The position numbers were made by a program, and so were the translations under genes. A DNA stretch of 64,000 nucleotides from Metallosphaera tengchongensis (GTDB lineage: Archaea > Thermoproteota > Thermoprotei_A > Sulfolobales > Sulfolobaceae). The stretch's first letter is position 1; the number at the start of each line of letters is the position of its first letter. Under the pieces are notes generated by a model. It had not been told where the DNA came from and did no database searches. It saw only the letters and a program-made list of their open reading frames with translations. Shown here piece after piece: positions 53,751-64,000 of this stretch. The stretch is taken from contig NZ_CP049074.1 of NCBI RefSeq assembly GCF_013343295.1, positions 849,501-913,500 on the forward strand, given 5' to 3'.

Positions 53751-56009
53751 ATGTCTTCTACGCTAAGACTTAGAGTATTGGAAGCTAGACAGAAGGACGT
53801 TGGTAGAAAAATTGCTAGGATGACAGAAAACACTATGAGAAAAATAGGAATTGAAACCGGAGATTATATCGAGCTTACCGGTCCAAACGGTACAGCACTT
53901 CTTCAGGCAATGCCTGCGTACGACCTAAGTGATGGCGAGATCAGAGTCGACGGTTACGTAAGGAAAACCATTGGCGTCTCCATAGGGGATGAAGTGAGCG
54001 TAAAGAGAGCCAAGGTGGACCCTGGAACGAAGATAACTTTAGCCCCGACACAACCTATTCGGTTTGACCAAAGTTTTGTAGATTATGTTAAGGATTACTT
54101 AATGTACAAACCTCTGATAAAGGGAGAAACCATCTCCATCCCCATATATACTGGAACCATAGACCTTGTAGTCTCTAATACTCAACCCGCAAATTACGTG
54201 TTCGTTACATCAAACACTGAAATTAATATCAAGGAGGAACCGGTTAGAGAAGCGCAGGTTTACCCTAGAGTAACCTGGGAAGATATTGGCGATTTGGAGG
54301 AGGTCAAGGAGAAGCTAAGGGAAATGATTGAGCTTCCTATGAAACATCCGGAGCTATTCCAGCACTTAGGAATTGAGCCACCAAAGGGAGTGCTACTCTA
54401 CGGACCACCAGGTGTTGGTAAAACCTTGCTGGCCAGAGCACTAGCAAATGAAATTGGAGCGTATTTTGTTAGTATAAATGGACCTGAAATAATGAGCAAA
54501 TTCTATGGAGAAAGTGAACAAAGACTAAGGGAAATATTTGATGATGCCGATAAGAACGCACCATCGATAGTTTTCATAGATGAGATAGACGCCATTGCCC
54601 CTAAGAGAGAGGAGGTTACGGGTGAAGTTGAGAAAAGAGTAGTCTCTCAGCTTCTCACCCTAATGGATGGTATCAAAGGAAGAGGAAGAATTGTAGTTAT
54701 TGGTGCTACAAACAGACCTGACGCAGTTGATCAGGCACTAAGAAGACCGGGTAGATTTGATAGGGAAATTGAAATTAGACCGCCAGACACTAAGGCAAGA
54801 AAGGAGATTCTACAGGTCCATACCAGAAACATGCCCATAGCAGAAGACGTTAACCTAGACCTAATAGCCGAGATGACAAATGGATATACAGGTGCAGACA
54901 TAGCCGCTTTAGCTAAAGAGGCGGCTATGCATGCGCTTCGTAGATTTATAAATACAGGAGAGAGGAAGAAGCTTTTGGAACAAGAGAGGCTCTCTCCAGA
55001 GGTTTTAAAGGAATTGAAGGTTACTATGGACGACTTTATGAATGCAATGAAATTCGTGCAACCTACACTGCTTAGAGAAGTATATGTGGAAGTTCCTAGG
55101 GTAAGGTGGAGCGAAATAGGAGGGTTAGAAGGAGTAAAGCAACAACTTAGGGAGGCTGTAGAGTGGCCAATGAGATTTCCAGATGTTTTCTCGAAATCGG
55201 GTATCAGACCGCCAAAGGGAGTACTCCTGTTCGGCCCCCCTGGGACAGGCAAGACAATGCTAGCTAAGGCTGTAGCTACAGAAAGCGGTGCTAACTTCAT
55301 TGCCGTGAGAGGACCAGAAGTCCTATCCAAGTGGGTTGGAGAAAGCGAGAAAGCCATAAGAGAAATATTCAAGAGGGCTAGGCAGACTGCCCCAACTGTA
55401 GTGTTCTTCGATGAGATCGACTCAATTGCCCCAATGAGAGGAGTGACCACAGATAGCGGAGTCACAGAAAGGATGGTAAATCAGCTTCTATCAGAGATGG
55501 ATGGTATAGTACCTCTAAGTAAGGTTGTAGTCATTGCAGCTACCAATAGACCCGATATCTTGGACCCTGCACTATTGAGGCCTGGGAGATTCGACAGGCT
55601 CATATATGTTCCTCCTCCCGATAAACAGGCTAGATTGGACATCTTAAAGGTACACGTCAAGACCGTACCTTTAGGATCCGACGTTAATCTGGAGTCTTTA
55701 GCGGAGAAAACTGAAGGGTACACTGGTGCTGACCTGGAGGCCCTAGTGAGGGAAGCCACAATGATATCTCTTAGGGAGATATATTCCAAGTGCGATAGCC
55801 TAGCTAAGCAGAACTGTAAGGAAAATAAGGATGGGTTTACTGAGTGCTATAACAGAGCAGTTAAATCTTGTATAGAATCAGAGCCACCTAAGGTTACATC
55901 TAAACATTTCGAAGACGCTATGAAAGTAGTGACTCCGAGCCTTACCAAAGCAACTATTGATAGATACGAAAGGATGGCAAAGGAACTTAAAAGAAGCGCC
56001 TTGGGCTGA
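53751..56009 (+). CDS. Cdc48/VCP-type AAA+ ATPase
   Basis: 752 residues from ATG 53751 ([18 protein letters not shown]), which fits the leaderless promoter better than 53730. N-domain, then D1 with GPPGVGKT and [10 protein letters not shown], and D2 with GPPGTGKT and [10 protein letters not shown]. It unfolds proteins, probably together with the proteasome. A cysteine-containing insert ([20 protein letters not shown]) near the end is an oddity. ApgM follows after six bases. Confidence 0.97.
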   Translation: MSSTLRLRVLEARQKDVGRKIARMTENTMRKIGIETGDYIELTGPNGTALLQAMPAYDLSDGEIRVDGYVRKTIGVSIGDEVSVKRAKVDPGTKITLAPTQPIRFDQSFVDYVKDYLMYKPLIKGETISIPIYTGTIDLVVSNTQPANYVFVTSNTEINIKEEPVREAQVYPRVTWEDIGDLEEVKEKLREMIELPMKHPELFQHLGIEPPKGVLLYGPPGVGKTLLARALANEIGAYFVSINGPEIMSKFYGESEQRLREIFDDADKNAPSIVFIDEIDAIAPKREEVTGEVEKRVVSQLLTLMDGIKGRGRIVVIGATNRPDAVDQALRRPGRFDREIEIRPPDTKARKEILQVHTRNMPIAEDVNLDLIAEMTNGYTGADIAALAKEAAMHALRRFINTGERKKLLEQERLSPEVLKELKVTMDDFMNAMKFVQPTLLREVYVEVPRVRWSEIGGLEGVKQQLREAVEWPMRFPDVFSKSGIRPPKGVLLFGPPGTGKTMLAKAVATESGANFIAVRGPEVLSKWVGESEKAIREIFKRARQTAPTVVFFDEIDSIAPMRGVTTDSGVTERMVNQLLSEMDGIVPLSKVVVIAATNRPDILDPALLRPGRFDRLIYVPPPDKQARLDILKVHVKTVPLGSDVNLESLAEKTEGYTGADLEALVREATMISLREIYSKCDSLAKQNCKENKDGFTECYNRAVKSCIESEPPKVTSKHFEDAMKVVTPSLTKATIDRYERMAKELKRSALG

Positions 56010-56015
56010 GCTTAA

Positions 56016-57260
56016 ATGAAACGTTTCAAGATATTGCTAATTGTTGGGGATGGATTAGGGGATAGGCAAGTTACCCAACTAAAAGGAAAAACTCCCCTGG
56101 AGGCCGCCGACAAGCCTAACATAAAATCGATACTCAATTCATCAATCATGGGGTTAATGGATCCTATAGGTCCCGGTATTGTACCTGGCAGCGATACCTC
56201 TCACCTGGCTATTTTCGGACTAGATCCATATAAATACTATAAGGGAAGAGGGAGCTTTGAGGCACTCGGTGCTGGTGCAACCCTCAACGAGGGAGACGTA
56301 GCGTTTAGAGGAAACTTTGCAACAGTTGACTCTGAAATGAGGATTATAGACAGAAGAGCTGGAAGGAAGATAGATGAAGCAGCAGATCTAGTACGTGAGC
56401 TTAACGATAAAATAAATGAGATAGAAGGAGTGAAGGTGAGATTTTACAAAGGAACCGAACATAGAGTATCTGTAGTTCTTTCAGGCGATGCCATGAGCGA
56501 TAAAGTTTCAGATACTGACCCACATGAAGTGGGGTCAAGAGTCTTACAGAGTAGACCCATTGATTCATCTCCAGGTTCAGAGAAGACCGCGAAGATAGTC
56601 AACGCTCTTACACAGAGAATATACCAGGTTTTGTCTGAGTCTCCAATTAATAATAAGCGAAAGGCAGAAGGTTTACCCCCTGCTAATATAATTCTCTTAA
56701 GAGGGGCATCGATCCATTCCGAGTTACCCAAATTGAAAGATTATACCGGACTAAAGGGAGCTGCAGTGTCGGCTACGGCCCTAATAAAGGGAGTATCTAA
56801 ATCGTTGGGCATGGAAGTAATAACTCCCCCAGGTGCCACAGGAGGCATTGATACAGATTACATGGCAAAGGCGGATGCAGCTATTAAGCTCCTAGAATCG
56901 GACTATGACTTAGTGTTCCTTCACGTTAAGGCTACAGATGCAGCTTCGCATGATGGTCTAGTTAGCGAGAAGGTCAGGGCGATAGAAATGATAGATAGGG
57001 TTATTGGAAAGATCTTTGATATCTACGGTACTGATCTAGTCCTGCTGTTTACTGGGGATCATGCAACTCCTGTAGAATTAAAAGAACATTCTGGGGATCC
57101 AGTTCCAATCCTTCTCTACGCTCCAGTCAACATTATACCAGATGAACTCGGTGGTTTCGATGAGAGACAAGCCAGACATGGAAGTCTAAAAATCATCGGA
57201 TTAAATATAATAAACCTCTTGCTCAACTACTCAAACAGAGCATCAAAATACGGAGCTTAA
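56016..57260 (+). CDS. apgM: Cofactor-independent phosphoglycerate mutase, archaeal type
   Basis: 414 residues, alkaline-phosphatase-like fold. Metal-binding segments are VGDGLGDR at the start, [11 protein letters not shown] (nucleophile Ser), [13 protein letters not shown] and [21 protein letters not shown]. It interconverts 3- and 2-phosphoglycerate. It shares the transcript of cdc48. Confidence 0.95.
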   Translation: MKRFKILLIVGDGLGDRQVTQLKGKTPLEAADKPNIKSILNSSIMGLMDPIGPGIVPGSDTSHLAIFGLDPYKYYKGRGSFEALGAGATLNEGDVAFRGNFATVDSEMRIIDRRAGRKIDEAADLVRELNDKINEIEGVKVRFYKGTEHRVSVVLSGDAMSDKVSDTDPHEVGSRVLQSRPIDSSPGSEKTAKIVNALTQRIYQVLSESPINNKRKAEGLPPANIILLRGASIHSELPKLKDYTGLKGAAVSATALIKGVSKSLGMEVITPPGATGGIDTDYMAKADAAIKLLESDYDLVFLHVKATDAASHDGLVSEKVRAIEMIDRVIGKIFDIYGTDLVLLFTGDHATPVELKEHSGDPVPILLYAPVNIIPDELGGFDERQARHGSLKIIGLNIINLLLNYSNRASKYGA

Positions 57261-57311
57261 GTTTGATGAGGCTCGAAAGGTCGGACTGATGAAGAACTCG
57301 CGCAGGTCTGA

Positions 57312-57833
57312 TTAACATGTTTCGACAATAAACTTAGACAAGATGTCCAATACTCTCCACCTAGACCCTTCCCAGTTCTCGAGGCACACTGCTCCCGCAT
57401 TTGGCTGGCCGTACACAATAACGTCCCCGTCCTTTCCGAAGAGGATAACTGGAATTACTAGCATGTCTTCTTCTCCATTTACAAAAACTGAGATCGATTT
57501 TTCTCCTTCCAGAATCTCTTTAACCTTAGACATAACACTATACCTGAGAACTCCTGGTTCATTATTTATCACCAGTTCTGTCTTATTTGTCCCCATGTTA
57601 ACTGTTCTTCTCGTTTTACCGTCAATGATAGCCAAGAAAGGAACTATGCCTAAATCTAGAAGACGAGATGTAACTACATCCCCCACGGATATAATTCTAT
57701 TGAATGATTTAACGTAAGAAGCTAATTTGTTATCGTTTTGGAACAGTATCCCATAGGGTCTGGACAACTCTTTTCTTACTTGAGGGGACGGCTTGAGACA
57801 GAGATCTACTTTATATTTATCGCGTATCTCCAA
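57312..57833 (-). CDS. GTP-dependent dephospho-CoA kinase (DUF359)
   Basis: 173 residues of the archaeal DUF359 family, known in Thermococcus to be the last enzyme of CoA synthesis, using GTP. Landmarks: RPYGILFQN, VGDVVTSRLLDLGIVPFLAIIDGKTRR and VNGEEDMLVIPVIL with YGQPNAGAV. The start overlaps the end of spt4 by 28 bases, giving a transcript with RNA polymerase genes. Confidence 0.9.
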   Translation of the reverse strand: MEIRDKYKVDLCLKPSPQVRKELSRPYGILFQNDNKLASYVKSFNRIISVGDVVTSRLLDLGIVPFLAIIDGKTRRTVNMGTNKTELVINNEPGVLRYSVMSKVKEILEGEKSISVFVNGEEDMLVIPVILFGKDGDVIVYGQPNAGAVCLENWEGSRWRVLDILSKFIVETC

Positions 57834-58003
57834 GGCTTTGAAGCACCCAAAGCTTCAACAAGTTCGGATTTATCACTTAATAGTATTATCATCCCCTCCC
57901 ATTCATCACTGAACAGATTTCCCCCGCAAACTGGGCACCTAGTAATTTCCTTTGTAACTAGCGCCTTACAAGCTCTACATGCCTTAAGAGTTCTAGAGGA
58001 CAT
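57806..58003 (-). CDS. spt4: Transcription elongation factor Spt4
   Basis: 65 residues, with zinc-binding CRACKAL and CPVCGGN, and the Spt5-binding surface ending SDKSELVEALG. Spt4/Spt5 raises processivity of the polymerase. It is between Rpo7 (four-base gap) and the CoA kinase. Confidence 0.95.
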   Translation of the reverse strand: MSSRTLKACRACKALVTKEITRCPVCGGNLFSDEWEGMIILLSDKSELVEALGASKPWRYAINIK

Positions 58004-58007
58004 CTTG

Positions 58008-58538
58008 TCACCCTCTCCTTTCTATCTTGCCTAAGCCAGGTTGTCTCATGGTTAAGCCGATCCTAGGAAGTCTTCCTCCTGTGGCATAAGAAATGGTCAT
58101 TATTCTAGCTCTGACAATATCGCCCTTTTGAAATGATTTCTTTGACTTCTCCCCGACTAGAATACCCCTTACTGAATCATATTTATAATTATCATCACCT
58201 ATTTGAGATATGTGGACCAGCCCATCCATAGGGCCCATATTGACATAGATTCCATAGTTGTCCACTTGAGTTATATCCCCTTCTATAACTTCTTGAATTA
58301 TGGGGGAGAAAGTGATTAGGTCGAACTCCACTTCATGATAAGTTGCCCCGTCTCCAAATACAATCATGCCCTCCTCGCTCACCTTTGCGTTTATAACACC
58401 AAGAACAAGGCCTAAATCCTTAAATAGCCTCTCCTTGTATTCATTGTTAAGTATTTCAATAGCAATCTTATCTAGAGGCTCCCCGAAGAATTCTGGTGGT
58501 ACCCTAACAATCCCTCTAGCCTTTATGAGCTTGAACAT
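58008..58538 (-). CDS. rpo7: RNA polymerase subunit Rpo7 (RpoE')
   Basis: 176 residues from ATG 58538 ([19 protein letters not shown]). The frame extends to 58595 but those 19 residues are not in the family, and a TTATAAAAT TATA box lies about 30 bases before 58538. The tip domain and the S1 domain ([29 protein letters not shown]) form the stalk that binds nascent RNA with Rpo4. Confidence 0.96.
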   Translation of the reverse strand: MFKLIKARGIVRVPPEFFGEPLDKIAIEILNNEYKERLFKDLGLVLGVINAKVSEEGMIVFGDGATYHEVEFDLITFSPIIQEVIEGDITQVDNYGIYVNMGPMDGLVHISQIGDDNYKYDSVRGILVGEKSKKSFQKGDIVRARIMTISYATGGRLPRIGLTMRQPGLGKIERRG

Positions 58539-58788
58539 AAAGAATCGTGGCTCTATTGTGTAAAAAGATTTTATAATTTTACCGATTTCCTCCAAAGCCC
58601 AAACTGCTTTATCTCTTCAATGCCTAGCACTGAGGCATATAGATTGACCTAGTCTATTTAAGGAATCTGGTATAAAAACTTCGTTTCGTAATCAGGTTGA
58701 AGTTCACAGAATTTGCAGATTTTGAGCCCTCAGCTGTTGAAATTCGACATTCAGGATTTCTTTCCTTTGCGGCTTAGGATAACGTAAC

Positions 58789-59205
58789 TCATTCACGTGT
58801 GATATGTAACTTTCCATGCTTGCCTAGAAAAATAACTCTTACATGACTTTTTGTTGCCCTCTGCCTCAACAATTCATCGTTCGTGAACAGAAAGAGGTTG
58901 TACTCCTTTGCAGTCTTTAATAGAGCATCGTCAGTAGGTAGCTCTGAGAAGGAATCAATGACAATCCACCAGGCTTTATATGTATCTAAATACTTTCTTG
59001 CTAAGGATATTCTAGATTGCATTTTAGTAGAATTCTTATATTTATTTTCTAAGATCTCTAGTTCTTGTAGCACAAGTCTATGAATGTAAAAATTGGGCTT
59101 ATAGTCAAAAAAATCAATCACATTGTTGAAGGGATCAGCCTTATCATACACGTAGATTAATACGTTAGTATCCACAAGAACGCCTAAAGTACCACCTGAC
59201 CCCAT
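58789..59205 (-). CDS. PIN-domain ribonuclease, Fcf1/VapC-like
   Basis: 138 residues from ATG 59205, with [12 protein letters not shown] and later acidic positions ([29 protein letters not shown]) giving the PIN active site. Next to aIF2-gamma and Rpo7 this gene is conserved in Crenarchaeota as I recall, and a ribosome-biogenesis role like that of Fcf1/Nob1 is more likely than toxin function, as no antitoxin is adjacent. ATG 59220 is an alternative. It overlaps aIF2-gamma by about 22 bases. Confidence 0.82.
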   Translation of the reverse strand: MGSGGTLGVLVDTNVLIYVYDKADPFNNVIDFFDYKPNFYIHRLVLQELEILENKYKNSTKMQSRISLARKYLDTYKAWWIVIDSFSELPTDDALLKTAKEYNLFLFTNDELLRQRATKSHVRVIFLGKHGKLHITRE

Positions 59206-60431
59206 CCTACTAATCTCCATCTCCCGCCGACCTGTCTGCTTATAACTAATCTAGCTTTCTTATCCCATATTGCTAATGGTCTCTTAAGTTCCATCTCTAT
59301 CTCGTCCGATTTAGCCCTTGTTACAACACCAAGACTAGTCGCGGAGCCCATGGTTATCAAAAGAGTTTCCTTAGGTTTTATGGGATCCACTTTCGTCATC
59401 TCCTTACTACCGACTACCCTTTCCAGCAAGTTATAGGTTGTGGTTATCTTCCAGAGTACTGGTACGTCAACGTTGGCTGCAGTAACTACACTTCCTATGA
59501 GGCTGTCTGCCTTAGTGATTGATGGGTCTAAGTACGTACCCATAGCCACGAGACCTCCGGGCCTGGCCTCATTAAACTCATTGTCTCCAAATCTTAGAGA
59601 AGATATCCTCGTAAATAGAGGTTTGTAGGAAACTTTACCTTTCTCTTCCATCCTTATTCCGGGGACTATCTTTATCTCTTGCCCTATCTTAAACTCGCCT
59701 TGGACTATACTGCCTCCCACCACTCCTCCCTTTAGCTCGTTATATGGGGTACCAGGCCTATTCACATCAAAGCTTCTAATGACCAACATGTAAGGATCTA
59801 GAGTTGGATCCCTCTTTGGAGTCGGTATTTCTCTTTCTATTGCATCTATAAGCGCGTCAATATTCACCTTATGAAGAGCGCTGACTGGAATAATCTCGGC
59901 GTCCTTAGCCCATGTATCTTTGAGAAATTCCTTTATGCTTCTATACTGAGCTAAAGCTACGCTTCTATCCACTACATCCACCTTATTCTGAACGATAACC
60001 AACTTGTCAATACCGGAAATTCCTAGAGCGACGAAATGTTCCCTTGTCTGAGGTTGTGGAAATGGCTCGTTAGCTGCTACTACTAAAATAGCTCCATCCA
60101 GTATTGCTGTTCCTGACAACATGGTCGCCATTAACACTTCATGCCCTGGAGCATCGACGAATGATATCCTCCTTAGAAACTCAGGTTCCTCATCACTACC
60201 GCATGTATTACACGAGGGTTCGTTCACGTAACCCTCTGGTTTTCTGCAGGATTTGCAAAGACCGAAACTAGCTTCTGCATACCCAAGCCTAATTGTCATA
60301 CCCCTTTTTAGTTCTTCTGAATGTTTCGACGTCCATACTCCTGTTAGAGCTTGAACTAGGGTAGTTTTCCCGTGATCTACATGCCCAACTACTCCAATGT
60401 TAACCTCAGGCTGTACGGTTGGCCAGGGCAA
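59184..60431 (-). CDS. eif2g: Translation initiation factor aIF2 subunit gamma
   Basis: 415-residue GTPase that carries initiator Met-tRNA. G1 [12 protein letters not shown]3 DAPGHE, G4 NKVD and G5 SALH are present. A zinc knuckle, CKSCRKP and CNTCGS, interrupts the G domain as in the family. Domains II and III follow. It lies four bases after S6e. Confidence 0.97.
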   Translation of the reverse strand: MPWPTVQPEVNIGVVGHVDHGKTTLVQALTGVWTSKHSEELKRGMTIRLGYAEASFGLCKSCRKPEGYVNEPSCNTCGSDEEPEFLRRISFVDAPGHEVLMATMLSGTAILDGAILVVAANEPFPQPQTREHFVALGISGIDKLVIVQNKVDVVDRSVALAQYRSIKEFLKDTWAKDAEIIPVSALHKVNIDALIDAIEREIPTPKRDPTLDPYMLVIRSFDVNRPGTPYNELKGGVVGGSIVQGEFKIGQEIKIVPGIRMEEKGKVSYKPLFTRISSLRFGDNEFNEARPGGLVAMGTYLDPSITKADSLIGSVVTAANVDVPVLWKITTTYNLLERVVGSKEMTKVDPIKPKETLLITMGSATSLGVVTRAKSDEIEMELKRPLAIWDKKARLVISRQVGGRWRLVGWGQVVL

Positions 60432-60435
60432 AAAA

Positions 60436-61092
60436 TCACCTTACAATCACGCAGTTGATCTGGATAATCTCTGGACTAACGATGTTACCCCTCACGACCT
60501 TCCTGGCCCTTTCGCCTTTCTCTTCTGGAACATAACCCGGGGGTCCGACCAAAAGCAATCTTTTCTTAGCTGCACCCTGAACGTCAGGCCTCATGGGAAA
60601 ACCAGTATTGTCAGAACCGCCCCTAATTAGAAGTTTTAACGTAATATTAGAGAACGACAATGTGATGTTATCTCCTATTTTAAGCCCAACAGCACTGAGC
60701 TTGCTCTGATCTACGTTTAGCTGAAAAGATTTCGTCCTATATGCAGACGCCTCGAACTCTTCGGCCCCGAACTTCTCCGCTAAGCCCTTGCTAGCGTGGA
60801 TTTCACCCAAAGGCACATCTGCAGATTCCTTCGCAACAAAATGAACTTTCAATTTTATCTTCTTATCGCCCTCCTGTTTCTCCTTTTCTACAGTAATGAA
60901 CTCCCCAGCCCCAAGGCTCTCTTTAGTCTTTGGGTTGACTAAACAAATGGGTAACGCTTTACCTTCCTTCTCTCCTTCCTCTTGCTGGACTGTTTCTACT
61001 AATTTGACCTTCACCTTGACTACATTTGTCGTCTTCGTTGCAGGATCCGATACAACGATTTTGAAGTCAGCCAATCCTCTTCCCCTTTTCAC
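60436..61092 (-). CDS. rps6e: Ribosomal protein S6e
   Basis: 218 residues. Core matches: [27 protein letters not shown] and [22 protein letters not shown], ending [17 protein letters not shown]. The GTG at 61092 is 20-27 bases from the TATA element at 61112-61119, fitting a leaderless start; a TTG at 61074 would match the S. solfataricus-like start. Confidence 0.93.
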   Translation of the reverse strand: MKRGRGLADFKIVVSDPATKTTNVVKVKVKLVETVQQEEGEKEGKALPICLVNPKTKESLGAGEFITVEKEKQEGDKKIKLKVHFVAKESADVPLGEIHASKGLAEKFGAEEFEASAYRTKSFQLNVDQSKLSAVGLKIGDNITLSFSNITLKLLIRGGSDNTGFPMRPDVQGAAKKRLLLVGPPGYVPEEKGERARKVVRGNIVSPEIIQINCVIVR

Positions 61093-61111
61093 AATGCTAT
61101 ACTGACACTAG

Positions 61112-61119
61112 TATATAAA
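61112..61119. promoter_or_regulatory. Single TATA element shared by two divergent genes
   Basis: TATATAAA is placed 22-29 bases before the ATG of cbiX (61141) and 20-27 bases before the GTG of S6e (61092). No other AT-rich element lies in the 48-base gap, so one box appears to serve both directions. Confidence 0.6.
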
Positions 61120-61140
61120 CTCAGGGTTAATACCATTAAT

Positions 61141-61533
61141 ATGAAAGTTGGAATACTACTTGTCCTACATGGGAGCAGGGTAAATGAGTGGAAAGAGGTA
61201 GCTGTAAAGTATAAAGAGCTACTTAACTCATATTTCGAATTGGTAGAATATGGTTTCATAGAATTCAATCAGCCGACGTTAAGAGAAGCGACAGAAAATC
61301 TAGTATCAGCAGGGGCCTCGCATATAGTAGCAGTTCCTCTTCTCTTCGCAGCTGGAGCTCACTTTTACAGGGACATTCCTAGACTAATAGGGGTAAATGA
61401 AAATGGAGAGGTTGTAATAAATGAGAAAAAAGTTAGCATCTCGATTGCTAGGCCCATAGGTGTAGATAAAAGGGTTGCAGAGATACTAAAGGAGAGGGTA
61501 GAACAAATAATTGAAGGCCCTAGGCAGATTTGA
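61141..61533 (+). CDS. cbiX: Small CbiX/CbiXS-type chelatase
   Basis: 130 residues, half-size class II chelatase that inserts cobalt (or nickel/iron) into sirohydrochlorin. The metal-binding histidines are in LLVLHGSRV near residue 10 and [12 protein letters not shown] near residue 75. It would work as a homodimer. Leaderless start from the shared TATA element. Confidence 0.92.
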   Translation: MKVGILLVLHGSRVNEWKEVAVKYKELLNSYFELVEYGFIEFNQPTLREATENLVSAGASHIVAVPLLFAAGAHFYRDIPRLIGVNENGEVVINEKKVSISIARPIGVDKRVAEILKERVEQIIEGPRQI

Positions 61534-61966
61534 CGGTTTATGCGAACCTAAAAATCCAGGTGGGATAGCAACTTACGGATTCGTAATTTACCTGGACAAT
61601 GAGGTCATTGAAGGTTTTGGGCTTGCTGAAGAACCTTGGAGTGAGAACTCCACGAATAATGTTGCCGAATATGTCGCAATAATTTGTCTCCTACGAAAAT
61701 TACTATCCATTGGAGTTGATGAAGTTATAGTAGAAGGGGACAGTCAACTGGTTATTAAACAGTTGACAGGAGAGTATAGTGTAAAATCGGAGAGAGTTAA
61801 ACCTTTATATAGTATTGCTCTTAGCTTGATAAAGAAATTCAAAAAGATAGAACTACGCTGGATTCCTCGGGATAAAAACAAGGACGCTGATAGGCTCTCC
61901 AGGATAGCATATGAGATGGTAAAAAAGGGGGAAATCAAGAAAGTCGGATGTCGTGACACTCTGTAA
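61511..61966 (+). CDS. rnhA: Ribonuclease HI, Sulfolobus type
   Basis: 151 residues. Catalytic acids: Asp8 in RFDGLCEP, Glu53 in NNVAEY, Asp in VEGDSQLV and Asp in NKDADRLS. It lacks the basic protrusion of E. coli RNase HI. Cys59 and Cys147 stand where the S. tokodaii enzyme has a stabilising disulfide. TTG start, 23-base overlap with cbiX. Confidence 0.94.
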   Translation: MKALGRFDGLCEPKNPGGIATYGFVIYLDNEVIEGFGLAEEPWSENSTNNVAEYVAIICLLRKLLSIGVDEVIVEGDSQLVIKQLTGEYSVKSERVKPLYSIALSLIKKFKKIELRWIPRDKNKDADRLSRIAYEMVKKGEIKKVGCRDTL

Positions 61967-61974
61967 CAAACACA

Positions 61975-62050
61975 CAAAAATAAACAATTTACGAAATAAT
62001 TTACAAAATAAAATAAGAACTATTTTTATAATAAGATACTAAAAATATTT
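61975..62050. terminator. AT-rich convergent terminator zone
   Basis: Between the converging RNase HI and S15 genes. TATTTTTATAA on the plus strand and TTATTTTATTTTG on the minus strand provide T-runs for both directions. Confidence 0.4.
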
Positions 62051-62057
62051 TAATCGG

Positions 62058-62516
62058 CTAGGTACTAGCGCTTACTAAAAGTTCCGCCTTTGCTGGATCA
62101 TACGCCCAGTTTTCGGGCAATATATTGGCTTTCTTATAATAGTATGCTAACCTTCTTATCTTCGATTCTATCTCCTCTAACCCCTTCTTTGCAGTTTTGT
62201 CAGCGGGATATTCATTTAAGTGCCTCCTTACGTTAACAGCTCTTCTAATTAGATTAAACAGATCTTCAGGAATTTCTGGCGTCAATCCCTTTTCCCTTAG
62301 ATACTGGTTCACCTTCTTCCCTACTATCTGCTTGGCTAACGGAACTCCGTATTGGTCCCTTAACACAATACCAATCATAGATGGGGTGTAACCCTTCTTA
62401 GCTAATTCCATTATTAGCATTTCAACCTCTTCTCTAGAGAATCTAACCCACTTCGGTGACCCTGCCCTCGCAGGTCTAGTGGAATGAGAAGCGCCGTTGG
62501 CTCGTCTTTTATTCAA
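62058..62516 (-). CDS. rps15: Ribosomal protein S15 (S13e type)
   Basis: 152 residues. The archaeal/eukaryotic N-terminal extension ([18 protein letters not shown]) is followed by the S15 core ([52 protein letters not shown]). It follows the MetE core gene by 19 bases, likely on the same transcript. Confidence 0.95.
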   Translation of the reverse strand: MNKRRANGASHSTRPARAGSPKWVRFSREEVEMLIMELAKKGYTPSMIGIVLRDQYGVPLAKQIVGKKVNQYLREKGLTPEIPEDLFNLIRRAVNVRRHLNEYPADKTAKKGLEEIESKIRRLAYYYKKANILPENWAYDPAKAELLVSAST

Positions 62517-62535
62517 AGTATCACCCTAAACTTCC

Positions 62536-63531
62536 TCATTTAGATAGTGCTCCTGTCTTTTTAAGTTCTTCCCTTACCATCTCTACGCCCTTGACCATTG
62601 AAACCATCTTAGAAAACGCTATGCTCCTTGGCAATAGCTTCAAACCACAATCTGGGTTTATCCATATCTTCTCCATTGGGAAGTATTCCATTAGTCTCTT
62701 AATGTCCTTGTAAACCTCTTCTTCCGTCTCAACGTTTCTATTGTGAACGTCTATAACGCCTGCTCCAATCTCTTTTTCATAGCCAATCTCTTTAAAGAGT
62801 TTTAAGGGTTTATAATTATAAATTTTCAATGCAAAATTTATTTGGTCAACCTTGAACTCATTCAGATATGGTGCTATAATTTTGTAATCTCCATAGCATA
62901 TGTGTATCATAAGCTTGGCGTTTATTCCCTTTACTGACTCGTTTACTGCCTCAACAGCCCACTCCACTTCCTCTGGCGTAGAGTGAATTGCGGGTTCGTC
63001 CACTTGTATTATTTGCGCCCCAGCACTTACCAAATTTCTTATCTCAGAATTTATGGCCTTGGCCAAATCAAAAACCATTTCCTTTCTGTCCCTATAGTAT
63101 TCGTTATACGACCAATAGGCCATGGTATAAGGTCCCGTAATGGTCACCTTAAAGTATGGAGTGTAAGATATGTTCTTTGTGAACTGGACCTCATCGACAA
63201 GCATAGGTTGCCCATATTCCACCTTAGACACAATAGACGGTTTCCTGTAGTAAGCAGTTCCCCAAACCCTTACAGGCCCATAAAACTTGAAACCCTTCAT
63301 CCTCTCTGCAAAGAACTCAACCATCTCGTCCCTTCTAACTTCCCCGTCTGTAGGAACGTCTATACCTGCTATCTGATGATCTCTCATGACTGCTACTGCA
63401 GCGTCATTAAAGGCTTCCTGAAGCTCATCTTTCGCAATTCTTCCATTTTTATGTAGTGAGATTGCCTCCCTGAGCCACTTTGGTCTTGGATAGCTTCCTA
63501 TTACAGTGGTTGGAAGAGCGGGTAAATTCAT
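62536..63531 (-). CDS. metE: Methionine synthase MetE, catalytic domain protein
   Basis: 331 residues, the zinc-binding half of cobalamin-independent methionine synthase. It begins [12 protein letters not shown]; zinc ligands are His and Cys in MIHICYGD and Cys in [19 protein letters not shown] lines the homocysteine site. Methyl donor in archaea is likely methylcobalamin-like or tetrahydropterin-linked, uncertain. ATGA overlap with the N-terminal-domain gene upstream shows they are expressed together. Confidence 0.93.
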   Translation of the reverse strand: MNLPALPTTVIGSYPRPKWLREAISLHKNGRIAKDELQEAFNDAAVAVMRDHQIAGIDVPTDGEVRRDEMVEFFAERMKGFKFYGPVRVWGTAYYRKPSIVSKVEYGQPMLVDEVQFTKNISYTPYFKVTITGPYTMAYWSYNEYYRDRKEMVFDLAKAINSEIRNLVSAGAQIIQVDEPAIHSTPEEVEWAVEAVNESVKGINAKLMIHICYGDYKIIAPYLNEFKVDQINFALKIYNYKPLKLFKEIGYEKEIGAGVIDVHNRNVETEEEVYKDIKRLMEYFPMEKIWINPDCGLKLLPRSIAFSKMVSMVKGVEMVREELKKTGALSK

Positions 63532-64000
63532 TTATTTTCACCTACCTTCTTTAATAGTTTCAGCTTCCTTACAGCTATAATCTCAGGTATAAAGTCCATT
63601 GGTGCAGCATTTCCTATATATACTTCTTTGGCTCCTTTCTGGTATCCTTTTCCTACAATTCGTCTTATCGTACTTACTTTTTCCAATTTAGTGTTCCTTG
63701 TGTTTAATACTCCAAAGAAAACATTTTTGCCTTCTATTCTTCTGTAAACTTGCGCAATACTACCAAGGTTTTCTATTACATCAAACCCGTAAATGTCAAC
63801 AGGCAGCCCCAGGAAAAGATTCAATCTAGAGCTGATTATGTTAAAGTACGAGATTAGGTGTCTCTCCATATTGACCCCAGCTAACATCTCAGCATAAGCA
63901 TCTGTGAGCCTAGATAGGATAGCTCCCTTAATCCCTTTCTCGAAAAAGGACGGTTCGTGTATTTCCACAGCTTTCACTAAGTCTCCTAACGATCTGAGAA
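63528..64000 (-). CDS. MetE N-terminal-domain protein, start outside window
   Basis: The frame is open to the window edge, so the N-terminus is missing; a GTG at 63977 is internal. The visible part has [27 protein letters not shown] and [11 protein letters not shown]-like segments typical of the N-terminal barrel of MetE. In bacteria this is fused to the catalytic half; here it is a separate protein overlapping it by four bases. Confidence 0.85.
   Translation of the reverse strand, partial: LRSLGDLVKAVEIHEPSFFEKGIKGAILSRLTDAYAEMLAGVNMERHLISYFNIISSRLNLFLGLPVDIYGFDVIENLGSIAQVYRRIEGKNVFFGVLNTRNTKLEKVSTIRRIVGKGYQKGAKEVYIGNAAPMDFIPEIIAVRKLKLLKKVGENK

Noticed and set aside
54731-55465. 244-codon antisense frame in cdc48
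   Set aside because: It lies completely inside a highly conserved AAA+ gene and has no recognisable motif.
58596-58788. Non-coding RNA between rpo7 and the PIN gene
   Set aside because: Several CTGA tetramers occur but no C box is placed correctly and no stable stem was found.

Overview
The window looks like chromosome from a thermoacidophilic crenarchaeon of the order Sulfolobales. The basis is a full-length reverse gyrase, archaeal transcription parts (TFB, Rpo7, Rpo12, Spt4), archaeal or eukaryote-type ribosomal proteins (S6e, S24e, S25e, S27ae, S15), aIF1 and aIF2-gamma, an A-type ATPase, a two-gene MetE, and many leaderless genes with a TATA box 22 to 30 bases before the start codon. 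A Metallosphaera-like genus is possible, but I cannot prove it from sequence alone.

Layout. 1-3.0 kb: the end of TrpRS, small helix-turn-helix proteins and a LysE-type exporter. 3.0-6.7 kb: a compact minus-strand run with two membrane proteases (M50 and rhomboid), an unlisted 53-residue membrane protein, an AK6-type kinase and an Mrp ATPase. 6.7-15.6 kb: an MMPL transporter, a ThiN-domain regulator, a NurA/HerA pair, PIMT, a regulator fused by overlap to CobD, and AlaX. 15.8-24 kb is the accessory part. It holds three MFS transporters, tRNA-Gly, a decayed radical SAM/SPASM gene, a PIN-toxin gene cut off by a 20-bp copy of the tRNA-Gly 5' end, a dead IS200/IS605-type tnpB with hairpins behind it, and a tRNA-Glu that appears to carry a 16-nt intron in its D-loop. 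24.2-31.5 kb: a complete Dpp/Opp-type ABC importer operon whose binding protein has a pilin-like (class III) signal sequence.

31.5-64 kb is mostly informational and housekeeping DNA: a SelB-like protein without a working G domain, tRNA-Gln, TFB, aIF1, Rpo12, agmatinase, GlyRS, a small PhoU-like cluster ending in the tRNA splicing endonuclease, UbiX, Thi4, S24e-S27ae-Kae1-Bud32-ITPase, ATPase subunits C and H, TrmI, S25e, an inactive-looking nitrilase, reverse gyrase, Cdc48, ApgM, the dephospho-CoA kinase-Spt4-Rpo7-PIN-aIF2gamma-S6e run, CbiX, RNase HI, S15, and the MetE pair cut by the window end.

How the parts fit. The splicing endonuclease at 38.9 kb would process the tRNA-Glu intron at 23.9 kb. 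The ThiN-domain regulator at 9.1 kb may control thi4 at 40.8 kb, which has a palindrome over its start site. CobD and CbiX both belong to cobalamin synthesis. I found no CRISPR array, no rRNA and no intact mobile element. The best candidates for something new are the remodelled tRNA-Gly island, the tRNA-Glu intron, the short NurA/HerA pair, and several conserved-looking small or catalytically altered proteins.
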